A stretch of DNA of 64,000 nt from Nonomuraea sp. NBC_00507 (GCF_036013525.1 NZ_CP107853.1:3348001-3412000), one strand, 5' to 3'. Counted from the first letter of the stretch, positions 8,854 to 18,600 are shown. Translations and numbers: made by a program. Notes: generated by a model not told the origin, from the letters alone.

Positions 8854-9768
8854 ATGGTTGCCAGCAACCTTGTTCTCATCGCTGGCGCCGGTGGCACGGG
8901 CCGCACGGTGCTCGACCAACTGCGCGCGCAGAACGTGCCGGTGCGCGCGATGGTCCGCCGCGACGACGAGCGTGCGGCCGAGTTGCGTGCCCTCGGCGCG
9001 GAGGTCGTCGTCGGCGACCTGACCCGGCCGGAGAGTGTGGCGGCGGCGTTGGAGGGTGTGGGGCGGATGTACTTCACGATGCCCGTGTCGCCGGACCATC
9101 TGCTGGCGACGACCGTGGTGGCCACCGTGGCGCGGGAACGCGGGGAGCTGGACGCTCTGGTGGGCATGTCACAGATGGCGGTGTCGGAGATGACCTCCAC
9201 CAGCACTGGCACTGCGGAGTCGCACCAGCACCGGCTGCACTGGCTGGCGGAGCAGGTACTCGACTGGTCAGGCCTGCCAGTGGTACACATCCGGCCGACA
9301 GTCTTCCTGGAAAATCCGCTGTTCACCACACTGGCGGCCCGGTCGATCCGGGAGAACGGCACGATCGCGCTGCCGTTCGGCACCGGGCGCACGGCGCCGG
9401 TCGCCGTGGACGACGTCGCCCGGGTGGTCGCCACCGTGCTCCGCGACCCGGCTCCGCACGTCGGGCACGCCTACGAGCTGGCCGGGCCACGCATGGTCGA
9501 CATGACCGAGATGGCCGAGGAGTTCTCACGGGCATTGGATCGTCCGGTGTCCTATGTGGACGTGCCGCTGGACCGGTGGCGGGCCGAGGTGCTCGCCAAA
9601 GCGGGCCTGCCGCCGCACGTTGAACAGCACCTCGCCACCATCTTGATCCGACTGCACCAAGAGAACCGCTACGACGCCGCGTCCGACGCCGTGGAACGCG
9701 TGACGGGCGTACCTGCGCAAACGATCGAGGCGTTCGTGGCCGCTCGCAGGGACTTCTACCTGGGCTGA
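8854..9768 (+). CDS. NmrA-like NAD(P)-binding reductase
   Basis: The 304-residue protein starts with LVLIAGAGGTGRTVLDQL, a GxGGxG Rossmann motif, then VRAMVRRDDERAAELRALGA and VVVGDLTRPESVAAAL, typical of atypical short-chain dehydrogenases of the NmrA/HSCARG type. HIRPTVFLENP and VAVDDVARVVATVL are further family landmarks. The start ATG at 8854 follows a good AGGAG site at 8840-8844. These proteins bind NADP(H) and act either as quinone or sugar-type reductases or as redox sensors; which applies here cannot be read from sequence. Confidence 0.87.
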   Translation: MVASNLVLIAGAGGTGRTVLDQLRAQNVPVRAMVRRDDERAAELRALGAEVVVGDLTRPESVAAALEGVGRMYFTMPVSPDHLLATTVVATVARERGELDALVGMSQMAVSEMTSTSTGTAESHQHRLHWLAEQVLDWSGLPVVHIRPTVFLENPLFTTLAARSIRENGTIALPFGTGRTAPVAVDDVARVVATVLRDPAPHVGHAYELAGPRMVDMTEMAEEFSRALDRPVSYVDVPLDRWRAEVLAKAGLPPHVEQHLATILIRLHQENRYDAASDAVERVTGVPAQTIEAFVAARRDFYLG

Positions 9769-10168
9769 GCCGGGTGTGAGACACGTCGGCCACGCAATGG
9801 AGGATTTCGATGCACGTACCCGATCGGCAGCTGCACCATCGGCGTCCTCCTGTTCCGGAGAGCGGACAGGGCCCCGCCGGCACCGCGCAGTGTAAGGCCC
9901 GGGCCGGAGGGCGAGCGCCGGAGGCCGGGTCGGGCGGCCCGGGGGCGGCGTGAGGGCGGGGCGGCGTGGGGTCGGGCGGCGGGGTCTGGGGCCGGGTGGG
10001 GTCGGGGGTTTCCGGGTGGGGTTCCGGGGTGGCCAGCTGTCGGGTGACCGCCACCCGATGACGACCAACCGCCGGTGACCGCCACCCGATGACGGCCAGC
10101 GGGGCGGCGGCCAGCGGGTGACGGTCAGCGGGTGGCTGGTGTCGAGGTGGCTGGTGTCGAGGTGGCGG
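9769..10168. other. Intergenic region of low complexity, 400 bp
   Basis: This stretch between convergent genes is extremely GC-rich and G-skewed on the plus strand from about 9900 onward. It then breaks into short direct repeats (listed separately). I see no convincing gene. Translations here are proline/arginine-rich artefacts of composition. Confidence 0.55.
10043..10161. repeat. Short direct repeats
   Basis: GGTGACCGCCACCCGATGAC occurs at 10043 and again at 10074 (31-bp period). A 15-bp unit GTGGCTGGTGTCGAG is repeated head to tail at 10132-10146 and 10147-10161. The block lies just beyond the stop of the beta-propeller gene and may be slippage-derived filler. Confidence 0.75.
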
Positions 10169-12343
10169 CTAGCGGACTGCTGCGATGATCCGCCCCGCCT
10201 CCCGAGCCGTGATCAGCCCAGAAGCCGCCAGCTCCGCACTCTTCCTGGCCACATGGGTAACCAGCTGCCCACCGGAATACTTCTCGTCCTCGATGAGATC
10301 CTCGACCGTGCACCCATCGGCCCGGTACCGGTTGGCGACCCCGCTGTCCCGATCCTTGATCGTGACCGTCGGCGACAAGTCCGAACGCGGACAGGCATCG
10401 ACAGGCGGCGTGTAACGCAGCAGCCGAGCACCACCCTGGATGACACCGTCGGCGTCCTTCGTGCCACTGCGGAACCAGACGTTACCGGCCCCGTCCTGCG
10501 CACTCCGGTGAACGCCCGACTCCACCGCCACCGTGACCTCCTTCGACAGCGGGTCGATCCGCAGCAGCTTCCCGTCCAGCGCGGCGTAGACGTGCTCGTC
10601 CGCGTTGAGGTGCAGCTCGTCGGGCACGCTGCCCGAGCCGGTGCTCAGCTTCACCCGTCGTACCACCTCACCGGTGGCCGGGTCGGCGAGGAAGAGCGTG
10701 CCGTCGGCCAGGCCCCACAGCAGGCCGTCCGGCCCCTCGATCAGCGAGGTGATCGTCCGCGCGCCCGGGACGGGGGTGTACTCAGAGCGCTTGGCGCCGG
10801 TGGCCAGATCGTAGGTGAACAGCTTAGCCTCGGTCGCCCTCGGTGTGGTGCCGCCGCCGCCGTTGATCGACGTGCCGCCCCACAGCGTGCCGCCCAGGAC
10901 GACCAGGGACGTGACGCCCTGGTCGGTGACGGGCGCGCGCAGGACGGTGTGGGTGCGGGTGGTCTCGTCGTAGACGGTGAGCGCGCCGCCCCACAGGCCG
11001 TAGTCGGGGGTGCTGCCGATGTAGACCTTGCTGCCGGAGGAGGCGAACGCCACGGGGCGGTTCTGGCCGTCGCCGATCAGGCGGAACAGCTCGCGCGGGT
11101 TCGTGCCCGACACGAAGGGCTGCGCCGGGTCGTAGTGCATGATCGAGCCGTTGGGGTAGACGCCGAGGTAGAGCTTGCCGTCCTTCCAGAACCACCCGTC
11201 GGTCTGCCCGGTCCGGCCGAGCTGGGTGACCGTGCCGGTGGCTGGATCCAGGACGGCGAGGTTGCCGTTGATGAACAGGTTGGTGTAGATCCTGCCGTCC
11301 GGCCCCGCCGTGATGTTGGCGATGTCGATGGGCTGGTGCGGGAAGGGCAGCTTGAAGCGCTCGGCGGCGCCGGTGGCCGGGTCGTAGGAGAAGGCGTCGC
11401 CGCCATAGTTGCCGATCGCGGCGTAGAGCTTGCCGTCGACGAAGCCCCAGCCGACCGCGGGGCCGCCCGCGTTCACCGGGCCGGGCACCGGCTCGGGCCG
11501 GTCGGCGGCCAGGTCGTAACGCCACAGCGCGCCGCTGGAGGTGAAGTAGACGTAGCCGCCGGCGGCGGTCTTGGTGGTGCCGCGCGAGTTCATGGTGAAC
11601 CCGTCGGCCAGCACGGCCCCGGTGTCCGGGTCGAGCACGAGCGCCTGGTTCTTGCTGCGTTTGACGAAGAGCTTGCCGGCCACGAGGTTGATGTCGTAGG
11701 GGTAGCTGGCGTCGCCGCGCAGGGCCTCGGGCCAGATGTCGCGCTTCTCGCCGGTGGCCAGGTCCAGCCTGATCAGGTGGCCAGCCGAGCCGATGGCCGC
11801 CCACAGCAGGTGCCGGTCGGTGTCGACGGCGACGTCCACGGTGTACTGCTGGCCGGGGAACATCGCGCCCAGGTCGCGGAAGCCGGCCGACGGCGAGTAG
11901 GAGAAGGCGTGCGCCCCGGGGTAGGTGCCGCCGTAGACGGTGCCGTCCGCCCCGGCCTGCAGGCCGTAGGCGTACGTCTCGCCGGGCACCACCTGGCCGA
12001 GGTCGGTCGCGACGTCGGCGCCGGGCTTGAAGGAGTAGAGGTGGCCGTTGGGATAGGTGCCAGCGTAGACGGTGCCGTCGGCGGTCTGGGTGATGCCCCA
12101 GCCGCCCGACGAGCCGGGCAGGGGCACGGTGTCACGCAGCTCGCGGGTCACCGGGTCCACCTCGGCCACGACGCCGGGGGTGCCCATCTGGATGGCGAAG
12201 ACCGCGGGCCGGCCGTCCTGGCCGGTGCCGAAGTGGCCCTCGTGGACGGTGAGCGCGGCGGACTGGACGCCGAAGTCGGTGACGGTCCCCTGGACCGGCG
12301 AGGCGGCTAAGAAGGTGGACAGCACGACGGAGAGGATGCGCAT
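10169..12343 (-). CDS. Secreted beta-propeller protein with C-terminal FIMAH domain
   Basis: The 724-residue protein starts at ATG 12343 with a short signal peptide (MRILSVVLSTFLAASPVQG). A long series of about 45-residue blade repeats follows, recognisable by DGTVYAGTYPNGHLY, DGTVYGGTYPGAHAF and DGKLYLGVYPNGSIM, as in PQQ/WD40-like propellers. The last 60 residues (DRDSGVANRYRADGCTVEDL, then GLITAREAGRIIAAV) match the FIMAH domain often attached to secreted polysaccharide-active proteins. It is a paralogue of the 13060-15054 product. Its function is unknown; the position beside GH2, sulfatase and sugar-transport genes suggests glycan binding or cleavage. Confidence 0.82.
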   Translation of the reverse strand: MRILSVVLSTFLAASPVQGTVTDFGVQSAALTVHEGHFGTGQDGRPAVFAIQMGTPGVVAEVDPVTRELRDTVPLPGSSGGWGITQTADGTVYAGTYPNGHLYSFKPGADVATDLGQVVPGETYAYGLQAGADGTVYGGTYPGAHAFSYSPSAGFRDLGAMFPGQQYTVDVAVDTDRHLLWAAIGSAGHLIRLDLATGEKRDIWPEALRGDASYPYDINLVAGKLFVKRSKNQALVLDPDTGAVLADGFTMNSRGTTKTAAGGYVYFTSSGALWRYDLAADRPEPVPGPVNAGGPAVGWGFVDGKLYAAIGNYGGDAFSYDPATGAAERFKLPFPHQPIDIANITAGPDGRIYTNLFINGNLAVLDPATGTVTQLGRTGQTDGWFWKDGKLYLGVYPNGSIMHYDPAQPFVSGTNPRELFRLIGDGQNRPVAFASSGSKVYIGSTPDYGLWGGALTVYDETTRTHTVLRAPVTDQGVTSLVVLGGTLWGGTSINGGGGTTPRATEAKLFTYDLATGAKRSEYTPVPGARTITSLIEGPDGLLWGLADGTLFLADPATGEVVRRVKLSTGSGSVPDELHLNADEHVYAALDGKLLRIDPLSKEVTVAVESGVHRSAQDGAGNVWFRSGTKDADGVIQGGARLLRYTPPVDACPRSDLSPTVTIKDRDSGVANRYRADGCTVEDLIEDEKYSGGQLVTHVARKSAELAASGLITAREAGRIIAAVR

Positions 12344-12356
12344 AGCTAGGGCATAA

Positions 12357-12390
12357 CGGGCCGGACCGTAATTGTCAACGGTCCGGCCCG
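12357..12390 (-). terminator. Perfect hairpin between minus-strand genes
   Basis: A 13-bp arm CGGGCCGGACCGT (12357-12369) is followed by an 8-base AT-rich loop and its exact complement (12378-12390). It lies after the stop of the truncated gene at 12396 and 14 bases before the ATG at 12343. It probably terminates the upstream gene; an operator role for the propeller gene is also possible. There is no strong T-run. Confidence 0.7.
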
Positions 12391-12395
12391 CCGTT

Positions 12396-12740
12396 CTACG
12401 AAATGCTCCTCCCCTCCACCGCGTCCAGCAGCAGCGGCGCGGGCCCGGCGTCGCCGCGTACGCCGAAGCCGTACCGGTAACCGGCGCGCACGTCTGGGTC
12501 GGTGAGGTCGGGCAGGTGCTGCAGCGTGGCGGCGGTGACGAGCCGCCACCCCGAGCCGGCGTCGGCGTACATCGCGGCCCGGTTGCCCACCAGCGACAGC
12601 GCGAAGCGGCCGCCGTCGGGGATGCTCACGCCCTGCTTGACGCCGAACACCGCCAGCCCGCCCGGCACCTGCGGCCCGCGCACCTCGAACCCGGCGAACT
12701 TCTGGGTGTTGACGTAGAAGGCCACGACGTCGGTCGGCAT
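12396..12740 (-). pseudogene. C-terminal remnant of a secreted protein related to the GH2 tail domain
   Basis: The reading includes FYVNTQKFAGFEVRG, FALSLVGNRAAMYADAGSGW and YGFGVRGDAGPAPLLLDAVE. It parallels the last 90 residues of the large GH2 protein (WAFVLDGNSISTWVDRGGGW and HYAVGLRGNAGPQAIGRLEG), so both share a C-terminal jelly-roll-like domain. The 5' portion is missing because an IS5-type transposase fragment abuts it at about 12740. A further glycan-related gene therefore once stood here. Confidence 0.72.
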
Positions 12741-12936
12741 CAAGCCCATCATCGCCCGGCGTGGCACCCCACACGGCTCCGGCCTGGGCGTTCATCGGTG
12801 GGTGGTCGAGAGGACGATCGCGCTCCTGCACTGGTTCCGCCGCCTGCGCATCCGCTGGGAGATCCGCGACGACATCCACGAAGCCTTCATGACTCTCGCC
12901 GCAGCGATCATCTGCCGGCGACGCCTCGTCCGCTGA
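12737..12936 (+). pseudogene. IS5-family transposase, C-terminal fragment
   Basis: The translation GIKPIIARRG, then HGSGLGVHRWVVERTIALLH, then FRRLRIRWEIRDDIHEAF ends at a TGA at 12934-12936. This is the familiar C-terminus of IS5-group DDE transposases, with the glutamate of the DDE triad in WVVERT. The rest of the element is gone; it marks the event that truncated the neighbouring minus-strand gene. Confidence 0.85.
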
Positions 12937-12963
12937 TCTTTCTGTTAGGACCTCTTGGGGGCA

Positions 12964-12992
12964 TTGACGTACTTTCGGTCCATACCGATATT
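12964..12992 (+). promoter_or_regulatory. Predicted promoter with embedded palindrome for the second propeller gene
   Basis: TTGACG (12964-12969) and GATATT (12987-12992) are separated by exactly 17 bases, a good sigma-70-like promoter. The spacer contains TCGGT-CCAT-ACCGA (12975-12988), an inverted repeat well placed for a repressor. The gene starts at 13060. Confidence 0.5.
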
Positions 12993-13059
12993 CTCATGAG
13001 TGCCACAGATCTCCTGCCAGCGGGCCTTTCGGTCCCGGCCGAAGATGGAGGACCCCGCT

Positions 13060-15054
13060 ATGCTCACCCGCCGCAGCCTGTTAGCCGCCGCGATCCTGGC
13101 GCCGGGCGCCGCCCTCATCCCGACCCCGGCACGCGCCGTGTCCGTCACGCCGCTCGGCTCCCCGCTCAAGGACGTCACGCTGGTCGGCGGCGCCATGGCG
13201 CCCGGCCCGCACGGCAAAAAGGTCCTGTGGTCGGTCGCCACCGGCGAACCGGCCAAGCTCAACGCCGTGGACCCCGCCACCGCCAAGACGGTGCTCACCC
13301 AGCCGCTGACCGGGTCGCCGGGCGCGTACGCGGTCGTCGCCACCCGCGACGGCACCCTCTACGTCGGCACCTACGACACCGGCTCCCTCTACCGCCGCAA
13401 GCCGGGTCCGGACAGCACGCCGGAGAACCTCGGCCGCCCGCTCCCCTCCGAGCACTACATCTGGCGCCTGGCCATCGACGATGAGGACTGCCTTTACGGC
13501 GGCACCTATCCCGGCGGCCGCGTCTTCCGCTACGACCACCGCACCGGCCGGGTCCGTGACTACGGCCAGCTCCTGCCCGGCCTCCAGTACGTCCGCAGCA
13601 TCGCCGTCTGGGGGTCCTACATCTACGCCGGGACCCTCCCGGACGCCCACGTCATCGCCATCCACAAGGACACCGGCGCCAAGCGCGAGCTCCCCCTCCC
13701 CGAGGGGCTCGGCGACGGGACCGGGCAACTCGTCAACGACCTCAACGCCTACGCCGGAAAGCTCTACGCCCGCTTCGGCACCGCGATCAACGGCAAGCTC
13801 GGCGTCTACGACATCTCGGCCGGCAAGTGGATCGACCTCATCGACGGCGTCGCCGGCCTCGACGTCTCCTCGCCCGGCCGGCACGGCGAGGTCTACTTCA
13901 CCCGGAACAACCGCCTCACCCGCTACCAGCCGCGTACCGGGAAACTCACCGCGGTCGGCCCCGACATCATGGGCCGGGTCGCCAACAACCGCGGCATCGG
14001 ATGGGCCGACCTCGGCACGCGCGACTGGCCCGGCGAGACGGTCACCGGGCTCCTGTGGCGCGGCGCGCTCTTCCGGCACAACCCGATCACCGGCCGCGGC
14101 GAGCTCGTCCAGACCGACGTGCCCGGCGATCCGGTCCTCATCCTCACGCTGCACGCCGGTCAGAGCGGGACCGTGTACGCCGGCGGGTTCCTCAGCGGCT
14201 TCGCCGAGATCGATCCCGGCACCGGACAGGCGGACTATCACAGCTTCGGGCAGATCGAGAGCATCCGCGAGATCGGCGGCGCCGTCTGGATCGGCGGGTA
14301 CCCGGACTCCCGGCTGTACCGCTACGACCCGTCCCTGCCCTGGTCGAGCCCCGAGTACGCGCCCGGCCCGCCGGGGACGGCCGACAACCCGGTGAAGATC
14401 ACCGATCTGAAGGCGCAGCACCAGGTACGCATCCGCGCGATGACCGACGCGGGCACCGACCTGGCCTACGGCACCATGCCGGACGGGACCACGCTGAACG
14501 GCGCCCTCGTCATCGTCGACAAGACCACCCTGGCGGCAGCCGTCCACCTGCCGGTAGTCACCGACCAGTCCATCGTCAGCCTGGCCTACCAGGACGGCAC
14601 GATCGTCGGCGGGACGTCGATTCACGGCGGCTACTCGACGCCCACGCCGACCCAGCCCGAGGCCCGCCTGTTCGGCTGGACCGTCTCGGCCGGCAAGACC
14701 TTCGAGATGACGCCGGTCCCCGGAGCCCCGGCCATCCCGGCGCTCCTCCAGGACTCCACCGGCCTGTTGTGGGGACTCGCCGACGGGCAGCTCTTCGCCT
14801 TCGACGTGGCCTCCCGGCAGGTGGTGCACCGCCTGCAGCTGGCCCCGGACACGGGTTCGACCGCGGGCGAGCTCGCCCGTCCGGCCGCGGACGGCCGGAT
14901 CTACGCCCTGGTCCAGCGGCACCTGCTGTTCGAGATCGACCTGGCCGGCCGTACCGGCAAGCTGCTGCTCGACCGGCCGGCGCAGAACCTGGCGGTCCAC
15001 CCCGACGGGCGGATCTTCCTGGCCGAGGACACCATCCTGACGCGCGTCGAGTGA
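13060..15054 (+). CDS. Secreted beta-propeller protein, paralogue of the 10169-12343 product
   Basis: The 664-residue protein starts at ATG 13060 with GGAGG at 13047-13051. The N-terminus MLTRRSLLAAAILAPGAALI, with a signal peptide ending near ARA, suggests Tat- or Sec-dependent export (twin Arg at 4-5). Repeated blades are seen in DGTLYVGTYDTGSLY, DCLYGGTYPGGRVF and IWIGGYPDSRLYRYD. Unlike its paralogue it lacks a FIMAH tail and ends after the last blade. The pair is divergent around the IS5 remnant. Its role is unknown, but the setting points to an extracellular glycan. Propeller-fold polysaccharide lyases exist (for example ulvan lyase families PL24 and PL25), so an enzyme is possible. Confidence 0.82.
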   Translation: MLTRRSLLAAAILAPGAALIPTPARAVSVTPLGSPLKDVTLVGGAMAPGPHGKKVLWSVATGEPAKLNAVDPATAKTVLTQPLTGSPGAYAVVATRDGTLYVGTYDTGSLYRRKPGPDSTPENLGRPLPSEHYIWRLAIDDEDCLYGGTYPGGRVFRYDHRTGRVRDYGQLLPGLQYVRSIAVWGSYIYAGTLPDAHVIAIHKDTGAKRELPLPEGLGDGTGQLVNDLNAYAGKLYARFGTAINGKLGVYDISAGKWIDLIDGVAGLDVSSPGRHGEVYFTRNNRLTRYQPRTGKLTAVGPDIMGRVANNRGIGWADLGTRDWPGETVTGLLWRGALFRHNPITGRGELVQTDVPGDPVLILTLHAGQSGTVYAGGFLSGFAEIDPGTGQADYHSFGQIESIREIGGAVWIGGYPDSRLYRYDPSLPWSSPEYAPGPPGTADNPVKITDLKAQHQVRIRAMTDAGTDLAYGTMPDGTTLNGALVIVDKTTLAAAVHLPVVTDQSIVSLAYQDGTIVGGTSIHGGYSTPTPTQPEARLFGWTVSAGKTFEMTPVPGAPAIPALLQDSTGLLWGLADGQLFAFDVASRQVVHRLQLAPDTGSTAGELARPAADGRIYALVQRHLLFEIDLAGRTGKLLLDRPAQNLAVHPDGRIFLAEDTILTRVE

Positions 15055-15062
15055 CCACCACG

Positions 15063-15313
15063 ATGTCGATCATGGACAAGCTGGACCCCCGGCGTACCGC
15101 GCTCATCCTCATCGACCTGATGACGCGCATCGTCGAGCAGCCCACGGCGCCGCATGCCGGTCCCGCCGTGGTGGCCCGCTCCCTCGACCTGGCCGAGGCG
15201 GTGCGCCTTCCACGACACCGGGCTGGAGGAGGCGCGGGCCCACGAGTTCGCCTTCGACTACATCTTCCCGCGCATCGCCACCGTCTCCACGACCGCGGAG
15301 GTGGTGGCGGCTG
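15063..15313 (+). pseudogene. Isochorismatase-family hydrolase with internal deletion
   Basis: MSIMDKLDPRRTALILIDLM, then TRIVEQPTAPHAGP, is the N-terminus of a cysteine-hydrolase (isochorismatase) fold, with the catalytic Asp in LILIDL. After about 47 codons the reading jumps frame to FHDTGLEEARAHEFAFDYIF and PRIATVSTTAEVV, the C-terminal helix region. The middle, including the catalytic Lys and Cys, is missing. It follows the propeller gene within 10 bases and may once have been co-transcribed with it. Confidence 0.72.
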
Positions 15314-15315
15314 AC

Positions 15316-15470
15316 TCAGTCGTAGAAGCCCAGCCGCCGCAGTTGCTTCGGGTCGCGTTGCCAATCCTTGGCCACGCTGATGCGCAGGTCCAGGTATACC
15401 CGTGTCCCCAGCAGCGCCTCGATCTGCTTGCGGGCCCGCGAGCCCACGTCGCGCAGCCGTTCCCCCTGGT
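15316..15470 (-). pseudogene. era: Era GTPase, C-terminal KH-domain fragment
   Basis: The reading HQGERLRDVGSRARKQIEAL, then LGTRVYLDLRISVAKDWQRD, then PKQLRRLGFYD and a stop is the conserved end of the ribosome-assembly GTPase Era (KH RNA-binding domain). Only about 50 residues remain. The upstream part is replaced by sequence resembling an IS5 transposase (IDVEVVRRDPATRG, about 15471-15530). The functional era gene must be elsewhere in the genome. Confidence 0.8.
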
Positions 15471-15530
15471 GGCAGGATCGCGGCGGACGACTTCGACGTC
15501 GATGCCAGGGGCGGCGCCGCCCCTCCTGCG
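15471..15530 (-). pseudogene. IS5-type transposase scrap fused to the era fragment
   Basis: GIDVEVVRRDPATRG closely resembles LGIDVEVVSRKSETRG in the intact transposase at 46772-47611. Only this short piece is recognisable, in a different frame from the era piece, so the assignment is tentative. Confidence 0.4.
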
Positions 15531-15617
15531 AACGATCGCGAGGTGATCGCCGTACCGAGCCGCACCGGGCCGCACCGGGAGCGGCCCTGGTGACGGTCAT
15601 GGTCGCCGGCCCCTTTC

Positions 15618-18600
15618 TCAGCCGGGGTCGCTGCGGCCTTCGAGGCGGCCGATCGCCTGGGGGCCGGCGTTGCCGCGCAGGCCCACGGCGTAGTGCCAGC
15701 CATCCAGCGCGCCGGGCCTGGTGAAGTCGATGCGGCCCTGGGTCGTGCCCGTCATGGTCTGGGACCAGCCCCAGCCACCCCCGCGGTCGACCCAGGTGCT
15801 GATCGAGTTGCCGTCGAGGACGAACGCCCAGCGGTCGCCGGGCTCCAGCACCCCCGTGGCGCCGGAGGCGGCGGTGAGCCTGCCGTCGATCCTGATGTCG
15901 ATGCCGTGCTGGCCCTTGATCCCGGTCCAAGCCATGACGTAGTTGCGCTCGTCCTTGACCAGGCCGTTGAACAGAGCGTCCTGCCCCTTCCCGGTGCCGG
16001 CCCACCGGTCATGGTCGACGATCACGACAGCCCGGGAGCTCTTCGGCCCGGAGCCGTGGGAGACCAGGCCGTAGTAAGCGCCCGGTCCCTGCGCCTGCAG
16101 CGTTCCCGTGCCGAAGGTCAGCTGCGGCAACGCCTCGGTCGCCGACGGCTTGTGGACCGTGTAGGCGGCGCTGGAATCGGTGTCGAAGGTGTCGTCCACG
16201 CCGACCTCGGGGTAGGCCTCGGGGGCGAAGGTCACCGTCGTTCTGCTGATCGCTTGGATCGCGTGCCCGTCCCAGCTCGCGGTGGCGGTGAAGTCCGCGG
16301 TCTGGCCGGTCAACACGGTCGATTCCGCCCGTACGGTGAACGCGACGTGACGGGCCTCGCCGGGCTTCAGCGAGCTGATCACGTCCGGCTCGGCGGCGGT
16401 CGCGGTCCAGCCCTTGGGGGCCGACAGCCGTACGCGAACGTTCCGCGCCGTCTTGGCGGTGTCGTTGACGACCGAGACAATCCCCGTCCCGGCGCCGGTC
16501 GCGGTGGAGATCGCGGCCGGCGCCTGGTACACCGAGAGCCGGGAGTCGACCGCCCGGAAGCGGGGACGCTCCTCGGGCACGGAGACCCGGCCGCTGACCA
16601 GCGTGGGCGGTGCGCCGTGGCGGCCCGAGCGGACGCCGAAGACGGACAGCCCGCCGCCGTTGGAGGCGAAGCGCAGTGTGACGGTGTCCCCGTCGCCGAG
16701 TTGGCGTGCGGTGATCGGGACGGCGATTCGGTAGCCGTAGCGGTTGCCGAAGTCGGCCACGAGGGAGCCCCGTGATCGACCGGCCAGCGCCGTCGGACCG
16801 TGGGGATCGTCGGGCAGCTCGATCAGCGGCAGCGCGGTGCCGTTGACCGACACGGTGAGGCGGGCGGGGTAGCGGCGCGCGGTGGTCACGTTGTTGGGGT
16901 CGTACCAGCCGCGGGGCTGGGCGGCCGCGATCTCCGCGATCAGGGTGGCTCCGCGCGCCCGGCCCGTGCGGACCTCCTCGGGCAACTGGACCTCGTACTC
17001 GAAGTGGCCGCGGCCGTAACCGGTGACCCAGTCGGACCCGCCGGTGGTCCTGGCCTGGGCTCCGCCGGTCCATTCCTGCGCGGTCACTGCGCCGGGGGAG
17101 AAGCCGCCGTCGGGGGCGGGGGTGTCGAAGGTCAGGTAGTTCTCGGCGACGGTCCGGCCGCCGGTGTCGAGCCAGATCCACACGTACCCGTTGCGCAACT
17201 TGGCCGGCGCGGTGACCGACACGGTGCCGGCGTCGGTCACGGTGTAGCGTTCCGGGGTGAACGGCCGCGAACCGCCGCCGCCCGCGTCGGCGACCCAGCG
17301 GCCTTCGTCGTCGTAGCCGCCGATCTTCCACCGGAGCGTGGCCCGGGACAGGTCGGTGTCACCGAAGTGGCTGACCTTGACCGGCACCTCGATGGCGCCG
17401 CCGCGTTCGACGGTCCGCGCCGACGTGCCCATCAGCGAGATCGCGTCGTCACCCTGGAACAGGTCGATGCCGCGCGGTCTGCCGTGATGGTCCACGAACT
17501 CCGGCTGGTTCGGCTGCCGGTCGAACGTGACCGGGCTCTGCACCTCCTGCTCGGTCTCGGCGAGCTGGACGCCGACGTACCCGTTGAGCTTGGGATAGGC
17601 GCGGAACAGGCCGAACGTGTGCGGCGCCTGCCCGGACCTGATGGCGAACTCGGAGTTCAGCCACGGCTGCCCGCTCTGGGCGCCGTCGTTGAAGTTCCAG
17701 GTGGAACCCGGCTTGACCTGGGCGTCGAACCCGTCCAGCAGCTTCTTCCACTCGTCGTAGCCGGCCAGGTAGTAGTGGAAGTCGTTGAGGTCGGTGTCGA
17801 GGTGGCCGTTCCGGCAGCAGGCGGAGTTGTCCACGATCAGCCGCGACGGGTCGGTGTCGCGGGCGACCTCGACCATCCTGCGGACGTACGGGAACGCCTC
17901 CGCCGGGATCGGCTGCTGCCACGGCTCCTTGCCGAGCCCCCACGCCTCGTTGAAGATCGTCCAGATCACGATCGACGGATGGTTGTGGTCCCGCTTGAGC
18001 GTGGCGCGCAGCAGCCCCTCGAACAGCCGCTCGGCCTCCGCGCCCAGGGAGTGCCAGCCCGCGTTGGGCATGTCGTACCAGATCATCAGCCCGAGCCGGT
18101 CCGCCCAGTGGTAGTAGGCGGGTTCGTTGACCTTGAGGTGGTTCCTGACCACGTTGAAGCCGAGCTTCTTGGCGTTCTTCAGGTCGAGCAGGATCGAGCC
18201 GCGGCCCGGCTCGTTCTCGGTCCCGGTACGCAGGTCGGGCCCGGCGGTGACCCCGGTGTAGGTGTACAGGCCCCACGGGTTGTAGCCCTGGTCGAGCACG
18301 CCCCTCAGGTAGACCGGCCGGTTGTTGAGGTACACGTACTGGTACTCGTTCTGGTGTCCGGGCGCCCATTTCCGCTCGATCGTCCGCAGACCGAACGTCG
18401 TCCGGACGCCGTCGTCGTTCCCGAGACGGAAGTCGGCGGTGTACAGGGCCGGATCGTCCGGCTCCCACAGGCGCGGCCGCGCGATCGGGATCCGCGCCGT
18501 CCCGCGCCCGTCCTCGAGCGGTACGTCCGCGCTGCCGACCACCTTGCCATCGGGGCCCCTCACCTCCACGGTGGCGCGCTGCCCGCCGTCGGCCGCGACG

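Noticed and set aside
9890..10100. Minisatellite or CRISPR-like array
   Set aside because: Repeats are only two copies each with no uniform spacers; better described as low-complexity GC-rich sequence.
10118..12310. Long plus-strand open frame opposite the first propeller gene
   Set aside because: It is an antisense shadow caused by high third-position GC. The translation is rich in Arg, Gly, Val and Ala with no domain, while the minus-strand frame has a signal peptide and clear repeats.
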